Positions 48,513-61,350 of a stretch of 64,000 bases of DNA are shown in pieces. Origin of the DNA: Agelas oroides (taxonomy: Eukaryota; Porifera; Demospongiae; Agelasida; Agelasidae); contig OX422198.1 of NCBI GenBank assembly GCA_949130485.1, positions 4,713,262 to 4,777,261 of the forward strand, written 5' to 3'. The number at the start of each line of letters is the position of its first letter. Within the stretch, counting starts at the first letter, position 1. The translations under genes were made by a program, and so were the position numbers. The notes beneath the pieces were generated by a model. The model was not told the origin of the DNA. It was given only the letters and a program-made list of their open reading frames with translations, and did not search any database.

Positions 48513-51110
48513 TTCCAATTGAATCTACTACATTCTACCATGACTCTACTTGGGTCTACTCGACTCTACCACACTCTACCATGGCTCTACTTGGCTCTAC
48601 TTGGCTCTACTTGACTCTTCTATACACTCTACCATGGCTCAACTCAATTGTACCATGGCTCTACTTGACACTACATGACTCTACTACATTCTACAATGGC
48701 TCTACTTGACTGTACTACACACTACGATGGCTCTACTTGGATCTACTTGACTCTACTACACTATACCATTGCTAGACCTGGTTCTCCTTATCTCTACTAC
48801 ACTCTACCTTGGCTCTACTACATCCTACCATGGATGCACGTGAATCTACTTGACTCTACTACACTCTACCATGGTTCTACCTGGCTCTACTACATTATAC
48901 CGTGCCTCTACTTGACTCTACATGACTCTACTACATTCTACCGTGGCTCTACTTGACTCTACATGACCCTACTACACTCTACCATGGCTCTACTTGGCTC
49001 TACTTGACTCTACTACAGACTACCATGTCTCTACTTGGCTCTACTACACCCTACCATGGCTCTACTTGGCTCTACTTGACTCTACTACACTCTACCATTG
49101 GTATACCTGGCTCTACTTGTCTCTACTACACTCTACCTTGTCTCTACTACATCCTACCATGGATCCACGTGAATCTACTTGACTCTACTACACTCTACCA
49201 TGGTTCTACCTGGCTCTACTACATTATACCGTGCCTCTACTTGACTCTACATGACTCTACTACATTCTACCATGGCTCTACTTGACTCTACGTGAGTCCA
49301 CTACACTCTACTTTGGCTCTGCTTGGCTCTACTAGCCTCTACTACACACTACCATGCCTTTACTTGGCTCCACTACACTCTACCATGGCTCTACTTGGCT
49401 CTACTTGACTCTACTACACTATACCATGGCTCTACTACATTGTACCATGGCTCTACTTGACACTACATGACTCTACTACATTCTACCATGGGTCTACTTG
49501 ACTCTACTACATTCTACGATGGCTCTACTTGGCTGTACTTGACTCTACTACACTATACCATTGCTAGACCTGGCTCTACTTGTCTCTACTTCACTCTACC
49601 TTGGCTCCACTGAATCCTTCCATGGATCCACGTGACTCTACTTGACTCTACTACACTCTACCATCGCTCGACCTGCCTCTACTACATTCTACCATGGCTC
49701 TGCTTGACTCTACATGACTCTATTACATTCTACCATGGATCTACTTGACTCTCCTTGAGTACACTATACTCTACCTTGGCTTTACTTGGCTCTACTTGAC
49801 TCTACTACACTCTACCATGGCTCTACTTGGCTGTTCTTGACTCTACTACACTATACCCTGGCTCTACTCCATTGTACCATGGCTCTACTTGACACTACAT
49901 GACTCTACTACATTCTACCATGGCTCTACTTGTCTCTACTACATTCTACGATGGCTCTACTTGGCTCTACTTGACTCTACTACACTATACCATTGTTAGA
50001 CCTGGCTCTACTTGTCTCTACTTCACTCTACCTTGGCTCTACTTCACTCTACCTTGGCTCTTCTACATCCTACCATGGATCAACGTGACTCTACTTGACT
50101 CTACTACAATCTACCATGACTCTACGTGGATCTATTACAATCTACCATGGCTCTACTTGACTCTACATGACTCTACTACATTCTACCATGGCTCTACTTG
50201 ACTCTACTTGAGTCCACTACACTCTAACTTGGCTCTACTTGGCTCTACTTGACTCTACTACACACTACCATGGCTCAACTTGGCTCTACTACACTCTATC
50301 ATGGCTCTACTTGGCTCTCCTTGACTCTACTACACACTACAATGGCTCTACTTGGCTCTACTACACTCTATCATGGCTCTACTTGGCTCTATTTGACTCT
50401 ACCATGTCTCTACTACATTCTACCATGGCTCCACGTGACTCTACGTCATTCTACTACATTCTACCATTGCTCTACTTGTCTCTGTATGCCTCTACTACAT
50501 TCTACCATGGCTCTACTTCACTCTACTTCATTCTACGATGGCTCTACTTGGCTCTACTTGACTCTGCTACACTATACCATTGCTCTACCTGGCTCAACTA
50601 CATTCTACCATGGTTCTACGTGACTCTGCATGATCATACTACATTCTACCAATGCTCTACCTGGCTCTACTACATTCTACCATTGCTCTACTTGGCTCTA
50701 CATGACTCTACTACAATGCAACCATGGCTCTAATTGGCTCTACTTGAGTCTACTACACTCTACCATTGCTGTACTTGGCTCTACTTGACTCTACTACACT
50801 CTACCATGGCTCTACTCCATTGTATACCATGGCTCTTCTTCACACTACATGGCTTAACTACATTCTACCATGGTTCCAATTGAATCTACTACACTCTACC
50901 ATAGCTCTACTCCATTGTACCATGGCTCTACTTGACACTACATGACTCTACTACATTATACCATGCTCTACTTCACTCTACTACATTCTACGATGGCTCT
51001 ACTTGGCTCTACTTGACTCTACTACACTATACCATTGCTAGACCTCGCTCTACTTGTCTCTACTACACTCTACCTTGGCTCTACTACATCCTATACCATG
51101 GAACCACGTG
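48513..51110 (+). repeat. 2.55-2.8-kb HOR, copy 4 (diverges at end)
   Basis: Fourth copy. It has the CTACAGACTACCATG (about 49,013) and CTAGCCTCTACTAC (about 49,330) markers. At the AATTAATGCTC position it reads AATGCTC (50,651), without the 4-bp insertion. From about 51,110 the order departs from copies 1-3 (CACGTGACTCTTC instead of CACGTGGCTC). Its last 590 bp overlap copy 1 of the 2,280-bp pair. Confidence 0.8.
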
Positions 51111-52800
51111 ACTCTTCTTGACTCTACTACACTCTACCATGGCTCTACCTGGCTGTACTACATTCTACCATGGCTCTACTTGACTCTACATGACTCTACT
51201 ACATTCTACCATGGCTCTACTTGACTCTACTTCAGTCCACTACACTCTACTTTGGCTCTACTTGGCTCTACTTGCCTCTACTACACACTACCATGGCTCT
51301 ACTTGGCTCTACTACACTCTACCATGGCTCTACTTGGCTCTTCTTGACTCTACTACACTATACCATGGCTCTACTCCATTGTACCATGGCTCTACTTGAC
51401 ACTACATGACTCTACTACATTCAACCATGGCTCTACTTGACTCTACTACATTCTACGATGGGTCTACTTGGCTCTACTTGGCTCTACTTCACTCTACTAC
51501 ACTATACCATTGCTAGAGCTGGCTCTACTTGTCTCTACTTCACTCTACCTTGGCTCTACTGCATCCTACCATGGATCCACGTGACTCTACTTGACTCTAC
51601 TACACTCTACCATCGCTCTACGTGGCTCTACTACATTCTACCATGGCTCTCCTTGAGTCTACATGACTCTAGTACATTCTGCCATGGCTCTACCAGACTC
51701 TCCTTGAGTCCACTACACTCTACCTTGGCTCTACTTGGCTCTACTTGACTCTACTACACACTATCATGGCTCTACTTGGCTGTATTACACTCTACCATGG
51801 CTCTACTTGGCTGTACTTGACACTACTACACTATACCATGGCTCTACTCCATTGTATCATGGCTCTACTTGACACTACATGACTCTATTACATTCTACCA
51901 TGGCTCTACTACATCCTACCATGGATCAACGTGACTCTACTTGACTCTACTACACTCTACCATGGCTCTACCTGGATCTACTACATTCTACCATGGCTCT
52001 ACTTGACTCTACATGACTCTACTACATTCTACCATGGCTCTACTTGACTCTACTTGAGTCCACTACACTTTACCTTGCCTCTACTTGGCTCTACTTGACT
52101 CTACTACACACTACCATGGCTCTACTTGGCTCTACTACACTCTATCATGGCTCTACTTGGCTCTACTTCACTCTACTACACTCTACCATGTCTCTACTAC
52201 ATTCTACCATGGCTCGACGTGACTCTACGTCATTCTACTACATTCTACCATGGCTCTACTTGACTCTACTACATTCTACCATGGCTGTACTTGGCTCTAC
52301 TTGACTCTACTAGACTATACCATTGCTCTACCTGGCTCTACTACATTCTACCATGGTTAGACTTGACTCTGCATGATCATACTACATTCTACCATGGCTC
52401 TACTTGACTCTACTTGACTCTACTACATTCTACCATGGCTCCACGTGACTCTACTTGACTCTACTGCATTCTACCAATGCTCTACCTGGCTCTACTACAT
52501 TCTACCATGGCTCTACTTGGCTCTACATGACTCTACTACATGCTACCATGGCTCTACTTGGCTCTACTTGAGTCTACTAGACTCTACCATTGCTGTACTT
52601 GGCTCTACTTGACTCTACTACACTCTACCATGGATCTACTCCATTGTATACCATGGCTCTTCGTCACACTACATGGCTCTACTACATTCTACCATGGTTC
52701 CAATTGAATCTACTACACTCTACCATAGCTCTACTCCATTGTACCATGGCTCTACTTGACACTATATGAGTCTACTACATTCTACCATAGCTCTACTTCA
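50521..52800 (+). repeat. 2,280-bp tandem duplication, copy 1
   Basis: Every variant from CTTCATTCTACGATGG (about 50,525) to the second CTTCATTCTACGATGG (about 52,805) recurs at a constant offset of 2,280 bp with no indel seen. Substitutions are few, for example GGCTCTAC against GGCTTTCC near 51,623/53,903 and GGCTGTAC against GGCTCTCC near 52,283/54,563. By eye identity is about 98-99 percent. Confidence 0.9.
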
Positions 52801-55080
52801 TTCTACTTCATTCTACGATGGCTCTACTTGGCTCTACTTGACTCTGCTACACTATACCATTGCTCTACCTGGCTCAACTACATTCTACCATGGTTCTACT
52901 TGACTCTGCATGATCATTCTACATTCTACCAATGCTCTACCTGGCTCTACTACATTCTACCATGGCTCTACTTGGCTCTACATGACTCTACTACATGCTA
53001 CCATGGCTCTAATTGGCTCTACTTGAGTCTACTACACTCTACCATTGCTGTACTTGGCTCTACTTGACTCTACTACACTCTACCATGGCTCTACTCCATT
53101 GTATACCATGGCTCTTCTTCACACTACATGGCTTAACTACATTCTACCATGGTTCCAATTGAATCTACTACACTCTACCATAGCTCTACTCCATTGTACC
53201 ATGGCTCTACTTGACACTACATGACTCTACTACATTCTACCATAGCTCTACTTCACTCTACTACATTCTACGATGGCTCTACTTGGCTCTACTTGACTCT
53301 ACTACACTATACCATTGCTAGACCTCGCTCTACTTGTCTCTACTACACTCTACCTTGGCTCTACTACATCCTATACCATGGAACCACGTGACTCTTCTTG
53401 ACTCTACTACACTCTACCATGGCTCTACCTGGCTGTACTACATTCTACCATGGCTCTACTTGACTCTACATGACTCTACTACATTCTACCATGGCTCTAC
53501 TTGACTCTACTTCAGTCCACTACACTCTACTTTGGCTCTACTTGGCTCTACTTGCCTCTACTACACACTACCATGGCTCTACTTGGCTCTACTACACTCT
53601 ACCATGGCTCTACTTGGCTCTTCTTGACTCTACTACACTATACCATGGCTCTACTCCATTGTACCATGGCTCTACTTGACACTACATGACTCTACTACAT
53701 TCAACCATGGCTCTATTTGACTCTACTACATTCTACGATGGGTCTACTTGGCTCTACTTGGCTCTACTTCACTCTACTACACTATACCATTGCTAGAGCT
53801 GGCTCTACTTGTCTCTACTTCACTCTACCTTGGCTCTACTGCATCCTACCATGGATCCACGTGACTCTACTTGACTCTACTACACTCTACCATCGCTCTA
53901 CGTGGCTTTCCTACATTCTACCATGGCTCTCCTTGAGTCTACATGACTCTATTATATTCTGCCATGGCTCTACCAGACTCTCCTTGAGTCCACTACACTC
54001 TACCTTGGCTCTACTTGGCTCTACTTGACTCTACTACACACTATCATGGCTCTACTTGGCTGTATTACACTCTACCATGGCTCTACTTGGCTGTACTTGA
54101 CACTACTACACTATACCATGGCTCTACTCCATTGTATCATGGCTCTACTTGACACTACATGACTCTATTACATTCTACCATGGCTCTACTACATCCTACC
54201 ATGGATCAACGTGACTCTACTTGACTCTACTACACTCTACCATGGCTCTACCTGGATCTACTACATTCTACCATGGCTCTACTTGACTCTACATGACTCT
54301 ACTACATTCTACCATGGCTCTACTTGACTCTACTTGAGTCCACTACACTTTACCTTGCCTCTACTTGGCTCTACTTGACTCTACTACACACTACCATGAT
54401 TCTACTTGACTCTACTACACTCTATCATGGCTCTACTTGGCTCTACTTCACTCTACTACACTCTACCATGTCTCTACTACATTCTACCATGGCTCCACGT
54501 GACTCTACGTCATTCTACTACATTCTACCATGGCTCTACTTGACTCTACTACATTCTACGAAGGCTCTCCTTGGCTATACTTGACTCTACTAGACTATAC
54601 CATTGCTCTACCTGGCTCTACTACATTCTACCATGGTTAGACTTGACTCTGCATGATCATACTACATTCTACCATGGCTCTACTTGACTCTACTTGACTC
54701 TACTACATTCTACCATGGCTCCACGTGACTCTACTTGACTCTACTGCATTCTACCAATGCTCTACCTGGCTCTACTACATTCTACCATGGCTCTACTTGG
54801 CTCTACATGACTCTACTACATGCTACCATGGCTCTACTTGGCTCTACTTGAGTCTACTACACTCTACCATTGCTGTACTTGGCTCTACTTGAGTCTACTA
54901 CACTCTACCATGGATCTACTCCATTGTATACCATGGCTCTTCGTCACACTACATGGCTCTACTACATTCTACCATGGTTCCAATTGAATCTACTACACTC
55001 TACCATAGCTCTACTCCATTGTACCATGGCCCTACTTGACACTATATGAATCTACTACATTCTACCATAGCTCTACTTCA
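52801..55080 (+). repeat. 2,280-bp tandem duplication, copy 2
   Basis: Directly abutting second copy of 50,521-52,800. Homology fades after about 55,100, where the ATTTCTAGACCGCG monomer appears. Confidence 0.9.
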
Positions 55081-57860
55081 TTCTACTACATTCTACGATG
55101 GCTCTACTTGGCTCTACTTGACTCTACTACACTATATCATTTCTAGACCGCGCTCTACTTGTCTCTACTACACTCTACCTTGGCTCTACTACATCCTACC
55201 ATGGTTCCACGTGTCTCTTCTTGACTCTACTACACTCTACCATGGCTCTACCTGGCTCTACTACATTCTACCATGGTTCTACTTGAGTCTACATCACTCT
55301 ACTACATTCTACCATGGCTCTACTTGACTCTACTTCAGTCCACTACACACTACTTTGGCTCAACTTGGCTCTACTTGCCTCTACTACACACTACCATGGC
55401 TCTACTTGGCTCTACTACACTCTACCATGGCTCTACTTGTCTCTACTGGACTCTACTACACCATACCATGGCTCTACTCCATTGTACCATGGTTCTACTT
55501 GACACTACATGACTCTACTACATTCTACCATGGCTCTACTTGACTCTACTACATTCTACGATGGCTCTACTTGGCTCTGCTTGGCTCTACTTGACTCTAC
55601 TACACTATACCATTGCTAGACCTGGCTCTACTTGTCTCTACTTCACTCTACCTTGGCTCTACTGCATCCTACCATGGATCCACGTGACTCTACTTGACTC
55701 TACTACACTCTACCATCGCTCTACGTGGCTCTACTACATTCTACCATGGCTCTCCTTGACTCTACATGACTCTATTACATTCTACCATTGCTCTACCAGA
55801 CTCTCCTTGAGTCTACTACACTCTACCTTGGCTCCACTTGGCTCTACTTGACTCTACTACACACTACCATGGCTCTACTTGGCTCTATTACACTCTACCA
55901 TGGCTCTACTTGGCTGTACTTGACTCTACTACACTATACCATGTCTCTACTCCATTGTACCATGGCTCTACTTGACACTACATGACTCTACTACATTCTA
56001 CCATGGCTCTACTACATCCTACCATGGATCAACGTGACTCTACTTGACTCTACTACACTCTACCATGGCTCTACCTGAATCTACTACATTCTACCATGGC
56101 TCTCCTTGACTCTACATGACTCTACTACATTCTACCATGGCTCTACTTGACTCTACTTGCGTCCACTGCACTCTACCTTGGCTCTAGATGGCTCTACTTG
56201 CCTCTACTACACACTACCATGGCTCTACTTGGCTCTACTGCACTCTATCATGGCTCTACTTGGCTCTACTTTACTCTACTACACTCTACCATGTCTCTAC
56301 TACATTCTACCATGGCTCCATGTGACTCTACGTCATTCTACTACATTCTACCATTGCTCTACTTGACTCTGTATGCCTCTACTACATTCTACCATGGCTC
56401 TACTTCACTCTACTTCATTCTACGATGGCTCTACTTTGCTCTACTTGACTCTACTACACTATACCATTGCTCTACCTGGCTCTACTACATTCTACCATGG
56501 TTCTACTTGCCTCTGCATGATCATACTACATTCTACCATGGTTCTACTTGACTCTGCATGCTCATACTACATTCTACCATCGGACTACTTGACTCTACTT
56601 GACTCTACTACATTCTACCAAGGCTCCACGTGACTCTACTTGACTCTACTGCATTCTACCAATGCTCTACCTGGCTCTACTACATTCTACCATGGCTCTA
56701 CTTGGCTCTACATGACTCTACTACATGCTACCATGGCTCTACTTGGCTCTACTTGAGTCTACTAGACTCTACCATTGCTGTACTTGGCTCTACTTGACTC
56801 TACTACACTCTACCATGGATCTACTCCATTGTATACCATGGCTCTTCTTCAAACTACATGGCTCTACTACATTCTACCATGGATCCAATTGAATCTACTA
56901 CACTCTACCATAGCTCTACTCCATTGTACCATGGCTCTACTTGACACTATATGAGTCTACTACATACTACCATAGCTCTACTTCACTCTACTACATTCTA
57001 CGATGGCTCTACTTGGCTCTACTTGACTCTACTACACTATACCATTTCTAGATCGCGCTCTACTTGTCTCTACTACACTCTACCTTGGCTCTACTACATC
57101 CTACCATGGTTCCACGTGACTCTTCTTGACTCTACTACACTCTACCATGGCTCTACCTGGCTCTACTACATTCTACCATGGTTCTACTTGACTCTACATG
57201 ACTCTACTACATTCTACCATGGCTCTACTTGACTCTACTTTAGTCCACTACACACTACGATGGCTCTACTTGGCTCTACTACACTCTACCATGGCTCTAC
57301 TTGGCTGTACTTGACTCTACTACACTATACCATGGCGCTACTCCATTGTACCATGGCTCTACGTGACACTACATGACTCTACTACATTCTACCATGGCTC
57401 TACTTGACTCTACTACATTCTACGATGGCTCTACTTGGCTCTACTTGACTCTACTACACTATACCATTGCTAGACCTGGCTCTACTTGTCTCTACTTCAC
57501 TCTACCTTGGCTCTACTGCATCCTACCATGGATCCACGTGACTCTACTTGACTCTACTACACCCTACCATCGCTCTACCTGGCTCTACTACATTCTACCA
57601 TGGCTCTACTTGACTCTACATGACTCTATTACATTCTACCATGGCTCTACTTGACTCTCCTTGAGTCCACTACACTCTACCTTGGCTGTACTTGGCTCTA
57701 CTTGACTCTACTACACACTACCATGGCTCTACTTGGCTCTACTACACTCTACCATGGCTCTACTTGGCTGTACTTTACTCTACTACACTATACCATGGCT
57801 CTACTCCATTGTACCATGGCTCTACGTGACACTACATGACTCTATTACATTCTACCATGG
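55081..57860 (+). repeat. About 1.9-kb HOR region
   Basis: Monomers at 55,046-55,330 and 56,951-57,235 correspond (offset 1,905; both share the rare CATTTCTAGA variant followed by CGCGCTC). Those at 55,540 and 57,373 correspond with an offset near 1,830. Two adjacent TGCATG monomers, CTGCATGATCATAC (56,513) and CTGCATGCTCATAC (56,554), form a local doubling. Confidence 0.7.
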
Positions 57861-58190
57861 CTCTACTTGACTCTACTACATTCTACGGTGGCTGTACATG
57901 GCTCTAATTGACTCTACTACACTATACCATTGCTAGACCTGGCTGTACTTGTCTCTACTTCACTCTACCTTGGCTCTCCTACATCCTACCATGGATCAAC
58001 GTGACTCTATATATATACTTGACTCTACTACACTGTACCATGGCTCTACCTGACTCTACTACATTCTACCATGGCTCTACTTGACTCTACATGACTCTAC
58101 TACATTCTACCATGGCTCTACTTGACTCTACATGACTCTACTACATTCTACCATGGCTCTACTCCATTGTACCATGGCTCTACATGACAC
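57861..58190 (+). repeat. Satellite with a short TA expansion
   Basis: Satellite. At 58,008-58,017 one monomer has ten bases of alternating TA in place of the usual CTCTACTTG start. Otherwise ordinary. Confidence 0.8.
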
Positions 58191-60198
58191 TTCATGAATC
58201 TACTACATTCTACCATGGTTCTACTTGACTCTACTACATTCTACCATGGCTCTACTTGGCTCTACTTGGCTCTACCTGACTCTACTACACTATACCAGTG
58301 CTAAACCTGGCTCTACTTGTCTCTACTCCACTCTACCTTTGCTCTACTACATCCTACCATGGATCCACGTGATTTTACATGACTCTACTACACTCTACCA
58401 TGGCTCTACCTGGCTCTACTACATTCTACCATGGCTCTACTTGACTCTACATGACTCTACTTCATTCTACCATGTCTCTCCTTGACTCTCCTTGAGTCAA
58501 CTACACTCTAACTTGGCTCTACTTGGCTCTACTACACTCTACCATGGCTCTACTTGCCTCTACTTGACTCTACTACATTATACCATGGCTCTACTCCATT
58601 GTACCATGGCTCTGCTTGACAATAGATCACTCTACTACATTCTACCATGACTCTACTTGACTATACTACATTCTACGATGGCTCTACTTCGCTCTATTTG
58701 ACTCTACTACACTATACCATTGCTAGACCTGGCTCTACTTGTCTCTACTTCACTCTACCTTGGCTGTACTACATCCTACCTTGGATCCACATGACTCTAC
58801 TTGACTCTACTACACTCTACCATGTCTCTACCTGGCTCTACTAGATCCTACCATGGCTCTACTTGGCTGTACATGACTCTACTACATTCTACCATGGCTC
58901 TACTGGACACTGCTGGAGTCCATTACACTCTACCTTGACTCTATACTTGGCTCTCCTTGATTCTACTACACACTACCATGGCTCTACTTGGCTCTACTAC
59001 ACTCTACCATGGCTGTACTTGGCTCTACTTGACTCTACTAGATTCTACCATGTCTCTACCACATTCTACCATAGCTCTACTTGACTCTACTTGACTCTAC
59101 TACATTCTACCATGGCTCAACTTGGCTCTACTTGACTCTACTACACTCTACCATGGCTCTACTCGATTGTACCGTGGCTCTACTTGACACTACATGACTC
59201 TAGTACATTCTACCATGGCTCTACGTGACTCTACTACATTCTACGGTGGCTCTACTTGGCTCTACTTGACTCTACTACACTATACCATTGCTAGACCTGG
59301 CTCTACTTGTCTCTACTTCGCTCTACCTTTGCTCTACTACATCCTACCATGGATCCACGTGACTCTACTTGACTCTACTACACTCTACCATGGGCCTACA
59401 TGGCTCTACTACATTCTACCATTGCTCTACTTGACTCTACATGACTCTACCACATTCTACCATGGCTCAACTTGGCTCTACTTGACTCTACTACACTCTA
59501 CCATGACTCTACTCCATTGTACCATTGCTCTACTTGACACTACATGATTCTACTAAGTTCTACCACGGCTCTTCTTGTCTCTACTTGACTCTCCTGCACC
59601 CTACCATTGCTCTCCGTGGCTATACTACACTCTACCATGGCTCTACTTGTCTCTACTTGACTCTACTACACTCTACCAAAGCTCTACTTGTCTCTACTTG
59701 ACTCTACTACACTCTACCATGTCTCTACTACATTCTAACATTGCTCCACGTGACTCTACTTGACTCTACTACATTCTACCATAGCTCAACGTGACTCTAC
59801 TACACTATACAATGGCTGTACTTGGATCTATATGACTCTACTACATGCTACCGTGGCTCTACTTGGCTCTACCTCACTCTACTACAGTCTACCATGGATC
59901 TACTTGGCTCTAGTACACTCTACGATGGCTCTATTTGGCTCTACTTGACTCTACCTCACTATATCATTACTAGACCTGGCTGTACTTGTCTCTACTTGAC
60001 TCTACCTTGGCTCTACTACATCCTACCATGGATCAACGTGACTCTACTTGACTCTACTACACTCTACCGTGGCTCTACCTGACTCTAGTACATTCTACCA
60101 TGGCTCTACTTGACTCTACATGACTCTACTACATTCTACCATGGCTCTACTTGACTCTACATGACTCTACTACATTCTACCATGGCTCTACTTCTCAC
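58191..60198 (+). repeat. About 2.0-kb HOR, copy 1
   Basis: Starts at TTCATGAATCTAC (58,191), which recurs at 60,199 (2,008 bp). The following CTTGGCTCTACTTGG run and the GCTAAACCTGG variant (about 58,303 and 60,309) are shared. Confidence 0.75.
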
Positions 60199-61350
60199 TT
60201 CATGAATCTACTACATTCTACCATGGTTCTACTTGACTCTACTACATTCTACGATGGCTCTACTTGGCTCTACTTGGGTCTACCTGACTCTACTACACTA
60301 TACCATTGCTAAACCTGGCTGTACTTGTCCCTACTTCACTCTACCTTGGCTGTACTACATCCTACCATGGATCCACATGACTCTACTTGACTCTACTACA
60401 CCCTACCATGGCTCTACCTGGCTCTACTACATTCTACCATGGCTCTACTTGACTCTACATGACTCTAGTACATTGTACCATGGCTCTACTGGAGTCTGCT
60501 TGAGTCCACTACACTCTACCTTGACTCTACTTGGCTCTCCTTGACTCTACTACACACTACCATGGCTCTACTTGGCTATACTACACTTTACCATGGCTCT
60601 ACTTGGCTCTACTTGACTCTACTACATTCTACCATGTCTCCACCACATTCTACCACAGCTCCACTTGACTCTACTTGACTCTACTACATTCTACCATGGC
60701 TCAACTTGGCTCTACTTGACTCTACTACACTCTACCATGGCTCTACTCCATTGTACCATTGCTCTACTTGACACTACATGATTCAACTAAGTTCTACCGT
60801 GGCTCTTCTTGACTCTACTTGACTCTCCTGCACCCTACCATTGCTCTCCGTGGCTATACTACACTCTACCATGGCTCTACTTTGCTCTACTTGACTCTAC
60901 TACACTCTACCATGGCTCTACTTGTCTCTACTTGACTCTACTACACTCTACCTTGGCTCTACTACATCCTACAATGGATCCTCGTGACTCTACTTGACTC
61001 TACCACACTCTACCATGGCTCTACCTGGCTCTACTACATTCTACCATGGTTCTACTTGACTCTGCATGATCATAGTACATTCTACCATGGCTCTACTTGA
61101 CTCTACTTAATTGACTCTACTACATTTTACCATGGCTCCACGTGTCTCTACTTGACTCTACTGCATTCTACCAATGCTCTACCTGGCTCTACTACATTCT
61201 ACCATGGCTCTACTTAGCTCTATATGACTCTACTACATGCTACCACGGCTCTACTTGGCTCTACTTGAGTCTACTACACTCTACCATTGATGTACTTGGC
61301 TCTACTTGACTCTACTACACTCTACCATGGCTCTACTCCATTGTATACCA
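60199..61350 (+). repeat. About 2.0-kb HOR, shortened copy 2
   Basis: Parallels 58,191 onward, but the CTCTCCTGCACCC monomer arrives about 610 bp after the start instead of about 1,390 bp, so roughly 770 bp is missing. Near 61,107 a 4-bp AATT/TTAA-type insertion interrupts a CTACTTGAC monomer. Confidence 0.65.
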
